This document shows, one piece after another, positions 61,219 to 64,000 of a stretch of DNA of 64,000 nt. Source of the DNA: Brachionus manjavacas (lineage: Eukaryota > Rotifera > Eurotatoria > Ploima > Brachionidae). Under the pieces are notes generated by a model that was given only the letters and a program-made list of their open reading frames with translations, was not told where the DNA came from and did no database searches. Position numbers and translations under genes: made by a program. Numbering within the stretch: the stretch's first letter is position 1; every line of letters begins with the position of its first letter. The stretch covers positions 11,546,501 to 11,610,500 of the forward strand of contig JAHQIY010000001.1 of NCBI GenBank assembly GCA_019054805.1, read 5' to 3'.

Positions 61219-61253
<35 letters not shown>
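61219..61253. repeat. (CTA)n microsatellite
   Basis: About eleven tandem cta units. Confidence 0.95.
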
Positions 61254-61941
61254 GATGTATTTATTTTATTTTAATTAAATCTTTAAAAAACGAGATGTTT
61301 TGTTGTTTTTTTTACCAAAATAAAAACATTTTAAGAGATCTAAAAATGTAAAAAAGTTGACCTTGAATAAAGTCTCCATCGATTGTGGCCACTTGAATAT
61401 TCTCCTAAATCGCTTGCTTATTTTATTTTGTTTACGGGATACTCAAAATGACAAAAATGAAATAGAAAAAAAATTGAAATAGTTATTGAGATTAAAAATT
61501 TTACATATCAAATTTGAATTTTTTCAGATATTACTCAATCCTTAATATTCATGATGAAAGCTATTTCTTGTAACAAAAAATGTATTTGAATTCGATCTTT
61601 TTTTTGAGTCGAAGAATAAACAAAATTAGATTTATGCACATACTTGAATTCTTTAAATATGATTGACACATTCTTGAATGCAAACTGATGTATTCTTTCA
61701 GTATTCTTCATATATATATTAAAACCTTTAAAAGGAATTGTCATTTAAAAATTAAACGGGCTCGGGGCATGTTCAAAATCAGAGAACTATTATTTAAAAT
61801 TAAAATCAATAAACTTTTGGTTAACTGAAATCTTTAATTTAATTATCCATTTGAAGATAATATATTTATTTCCAATTTAATTATTGATATGACGGGTTAA
61901 GTCGTTCTTTTTTAAGTGTTCTTTGTGAAAAATATACAGTG

Positions 61942-61975
61942 TTTTTTTTTTTTGGGGGGGGGGGGGGGGGAAAAA
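61942..61975. repeat. T12-G17-A5 homopolymer junction
   Basis: A run of 12 T is followed directly by 17 G and then 5 A. It is the only long G run in this AT-rich window. Confidence 0.9.
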
Positions 61976-62465
61976 GAAATTACTAAAAAAAATTTTAAAA
62001 TTAAAATATAAATTTATTCACAATTTCATAAGTTTTTTTATCCGAATCAATATTTACAAGTTTTTGGAAAAAATAAAAATCTAACTTATCTATTTTTTTA
62101 AACCCTGAGGGTTATGAGCAAAAGTGTCTCCAATTTTTGGAGGGTGGGAGATAAGTCGACCATTTTGATGAAAATCATTTAAAAAGAGAAAAAAAAATAT
62201 TTTTAAAAGTTTATTTAAACGGCTAACTTTAATTTAATGCAAAAACTTGAAAAAAAAAACAAAACTTGAAGACATAAAAATCGTTTTTATATAATTAGAT
62301 ATCCCAAAGTCACTTTGTGCAATAATAAGGCAGCAAATTTATCCCCGACGGCCGAAAAATTCAATCCAACCATGGTGACAAAAAAAGTTGAAAATTTTTA
62401 AAAAAATTTTACATCAACAAATATTCTCAAAATAAACAACAACAACAAAACTAGATCAATAAAGA

Positions 62466-62522
62466 AATAATAATAATAATAATAAAAATAACAATGAAAG
62501 TAAAAAAAAATAATAATAATAT
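62466..62522. repeat. (AAT)n microsatellite, two tracts
   Basis: Tandem aat/ata units at about 62469-62485 and 62509-62520. Confidence 0.85.
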
Positions 62523-62639
62523 TTGAGAAAATAGAATTAGCTTAAAGTTTTAAGTTCAATAAATTTATAGAGCTTCTGGACAGTACCAAAATAGAAAAAA
62601 ACAAAATAGAAAAAAATACGAAATATTCCCAGTAGTTGG

Positions 62640-62916
62640 AACAAAAACGTAGAATAACGCCCCTTGAAAGCATCATGCACACACACACTCACACACATTT
62701 ACTCACTCACGGAATCATCATCAAGTACATACCATTTCTGAGTGGTACCAAAAAAAAGAAAACATCAGCTTGGTGACTAAATACTTTGTGCTTAAGGAGA
62801 CTAATCTAGACACATCTTTTTAGGAAAATTTATTGCGTAAGCCATAGAAAAAAATGAAGATTGAGGGAACAAACGAGATTGACTAAAACAAAGACGGCAT
62901 GCCAATTTGGTCCAGA
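62640..62916 (-). other. Probable 3' UTR of the BEN-domain gene
   Basis: Directly downstream of the stop; less AT-rich than the region beyond 62600, with a (CA)n tract at 62679-62698. Minus-strand A/T-rich signals occur but no single poly(A) site stands out. Confidence 0.35.
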
Positions 62917-63963
62917 TCAGCACTCGTCCACATCGTCAAAGGCCTCGTTGCACTCGTCAATGTGGGACGAGTGCACCAAGTGGCCGCTGGTGCTCGGCGA
63001 AAGACTCTGCTGAGCCATGTTCTGCTGCGGACCGCCGTTGTGTCTTATCAAAATGCTGGGATTGTTTTTCTTGTACCAGGCGACCAGCTGTTTTTTGAGC
63101 ACGCGATTCGACTCATCAATGGCCGGTATGCAGTCGCGCACCCAAACACTGTTCTCGTCATGGTCTCCGCTGGTTATTTTGTCACCATTCAAAATAACCG
63201 TCGACTGCTTGCACGGATAGTACTTGAATATGGTGTTGCGAATGGCCAGCAGCCTGACCGAGTCGAGCGCCTTTTTGCCAAAGCGTCCGTTGCAGTTGCT
63301 CTCGAGTCTCTCGCGCGGCGTGAACACCAGCTTGGTCAAATGGGCGGCGAAATTGCGCCTACTCTTGCTCTTCGAGTAGGAGAGCGCGGCCATCGAGTCT
63401 TCCACAAAGTACTTGTCATGCTGAAAGACTATGGGAGGCTTGAAGTTGGTGTACGACTCTAGCTGCAAGTACTTGGGACCGTTGCCTTTGAACAGTTCGT
63501 TCAGATCAAGATCGTATGTTTGGTTTAGGTTGGGGTTGAGCACGGTCTTTGGCGGCGTGTGGCCCAGCGATTGAGACAGGCTCTGAAATGCTTGCATGTT
63601 GGTGGGATACTTGAAGTTGGGCAAGCGCTGCGGAAAGGCCATCGGGTACTTGAAGTTCTTGTGCTCGTCGAAATTGTCCAGCTCGTAGTCGGGCAGCTCC
63701 TCGTTGTCCGCGTAGACGTCGTCGATCTCGGCCAGCTCCGGATTCGAGTCCTCGTGGCTCACCATGTACGGCGATTGGGTGGTGTCGATGTGGTGATGAT
63801 GCTGCTGCATCTCGGTGGTGGTGGACGTGTGCGACGAGGACGAGGTCTCCGACGAGGACGACGAGGATACCGAGGCGGAGCGCGGCGGGTCCTGCACACA
63901 CTGCGAGTAGCTTTTGACAGAGTTGAACTTGCGTTTTTTGGCACCGGTCAAGTTCACTTCCAT
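62917..63963 (-). CDS. BEN-domain protein
   Basis: 348 residues from ATG 63963, which has a good context (CCAAAATGG); the frame stays open to the window edge, so a longer N-terminus is possible. The N-terminal half is disordered: Ser/Thr tract 31-50, HHHH at 55-58, acidic 72-100, and two FKYP repeats (104-107, 117-120). A BEN domain spans about 204-298: NFAAHLTKLVFTPRERLESN, then GRFGKKALDSVRLLAIRNTI, ending NRVLKKQLVAWYKK. BEN domains bind DNA or chromatin partners, mostly in transcriptional repression (for example Insensitive, BEND proteins). Codon use is far more GC-rich than in the chitinases. No introns in the visible part. Confidence 0.8.
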   Translation of the reverse strand: MEVNLTGAKKRKFNSVKSYSQCVQDPPRSASVSSSSSSETSSSSHTSTTTEMQQHHHHIDTTQSPYMVSHEDSNPELAEIDDVYADNEELPDYELDNFDEHKNFKYPMAFPQRLPNFKYPTNMQAFQSLSQSLGHTPPKTVLNPNLNQTYDLDLNELFKGNGPKYLQLESYTNFKPPIVFQHDKYFVEDSMAALSYSKSKSRRNFAAHLTKLVFTPRERLESNCNGRFGKKALDSVRLLAIRNTIFKYYPCKQSTVILNGDKITSGDHDENSVWVRDCIPAIDESNRVLKKQLVAWYKKNNPSILIRHNGGPQQNMAQQSLSPSTSGHLVHSSHIDECNEAFDDVDEC

Positions 63964-64000
63964 TTTGGCTTCTTGCTTTAGGCTTTTGTTCGGGGTCGTG

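Noticed and set aside
61219-61253. Possible CRISPR-like array
   Set aside because: Plain (CTA)n microsatellite without spacers, in a eukaryotic genome.
62899-63981. Long plus-strand frames opposite the BEN-domain gene (187 and 140 codons)
   Set aside because: They are antisense shadows caused by the GC-rich codon use; the translations are Arg/Val/Leu/Gly-rich without domains, while the minus strand holds a recognisable BEN domain.
63964-64000. Further upstream coding exon of the BEN-domain gene
   Set aside because: The frame is open to the edge, but nothing in these twelve codons shows coding sequence and the ATG at 63963 has a good context; left undecided.

Overview
The window is strongly AT-rich eukaryotic DNA with long homopolymer runs, short introns (many 50-100 bp, a few of several kb) with ordinary GT-AG borders, and many decayed LINE and small DNA-transposon copies. 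Its genes are metazoan: an LMO7/LIMCH1-type scaffold, GH18 chitinases with CBM14 domains, a CUB-trypsin protease, VMP1, Maelstrom, an N-terminal-RASSF-like protein and a BEN-domain protein. A small invertebrate is certain. I lean towards a monogonont rotifer (Brachionus-like) from base composition, gene style and the LINE tail, but that is an impression, not proof.

Layout. (1) 1-17.0 kb, minus strand: one long gene of at least ten coding exons encoding a CH domain, a Trp/Arg-rich DUF4757-like stretch and a PDZ domain; its 3' end lies left of the window. (2) 17-28 kb: gene-poor, with a transposase relic, two LINE tails, and two MITE-like elements. (3) 28.3-49.5 kb: chitinase cluster. Order: chitinase A (-), CUB-trypsin protease (-), chitinase B (-), LINE debris, VMP1 (+), chitinase C (+). 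Copies B and C form the arms of a ~4.4 kb inverted duplication around VMP1; A is a third near-identical copy in direct orientation to B. All three reconstruct to complete 11-exon, 666-residue genes with the catalytic motif intact. (4) 49.6-51.2 kb: Maelstrom (+, three exons), starting about 150 bp beyond the right arm. (5) 51.6-60.7 kb: LINE fragments interrupted by an unrecognised intronless 507-codon gene (-) and a small RA-domain gene (-). (6) 60.7-64 kb: simple repeats, then a relatively GC-rich BEN-domain gene (-) running to the right edge.

Exon borders were placed by hand from protein-family continuity, GT-AG sites and matching codon phase; no transcript evidence was available. Functionally the chitinases and protease are secreted digestive or remodelling enzymes; VMP1 is an ER membrane protein of autophagy; Maelstrom belongs to the piRNA pathway that restrains transposons such as those littering this window. 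I saw no CRISPR array, rRNA or convincing tRNA.
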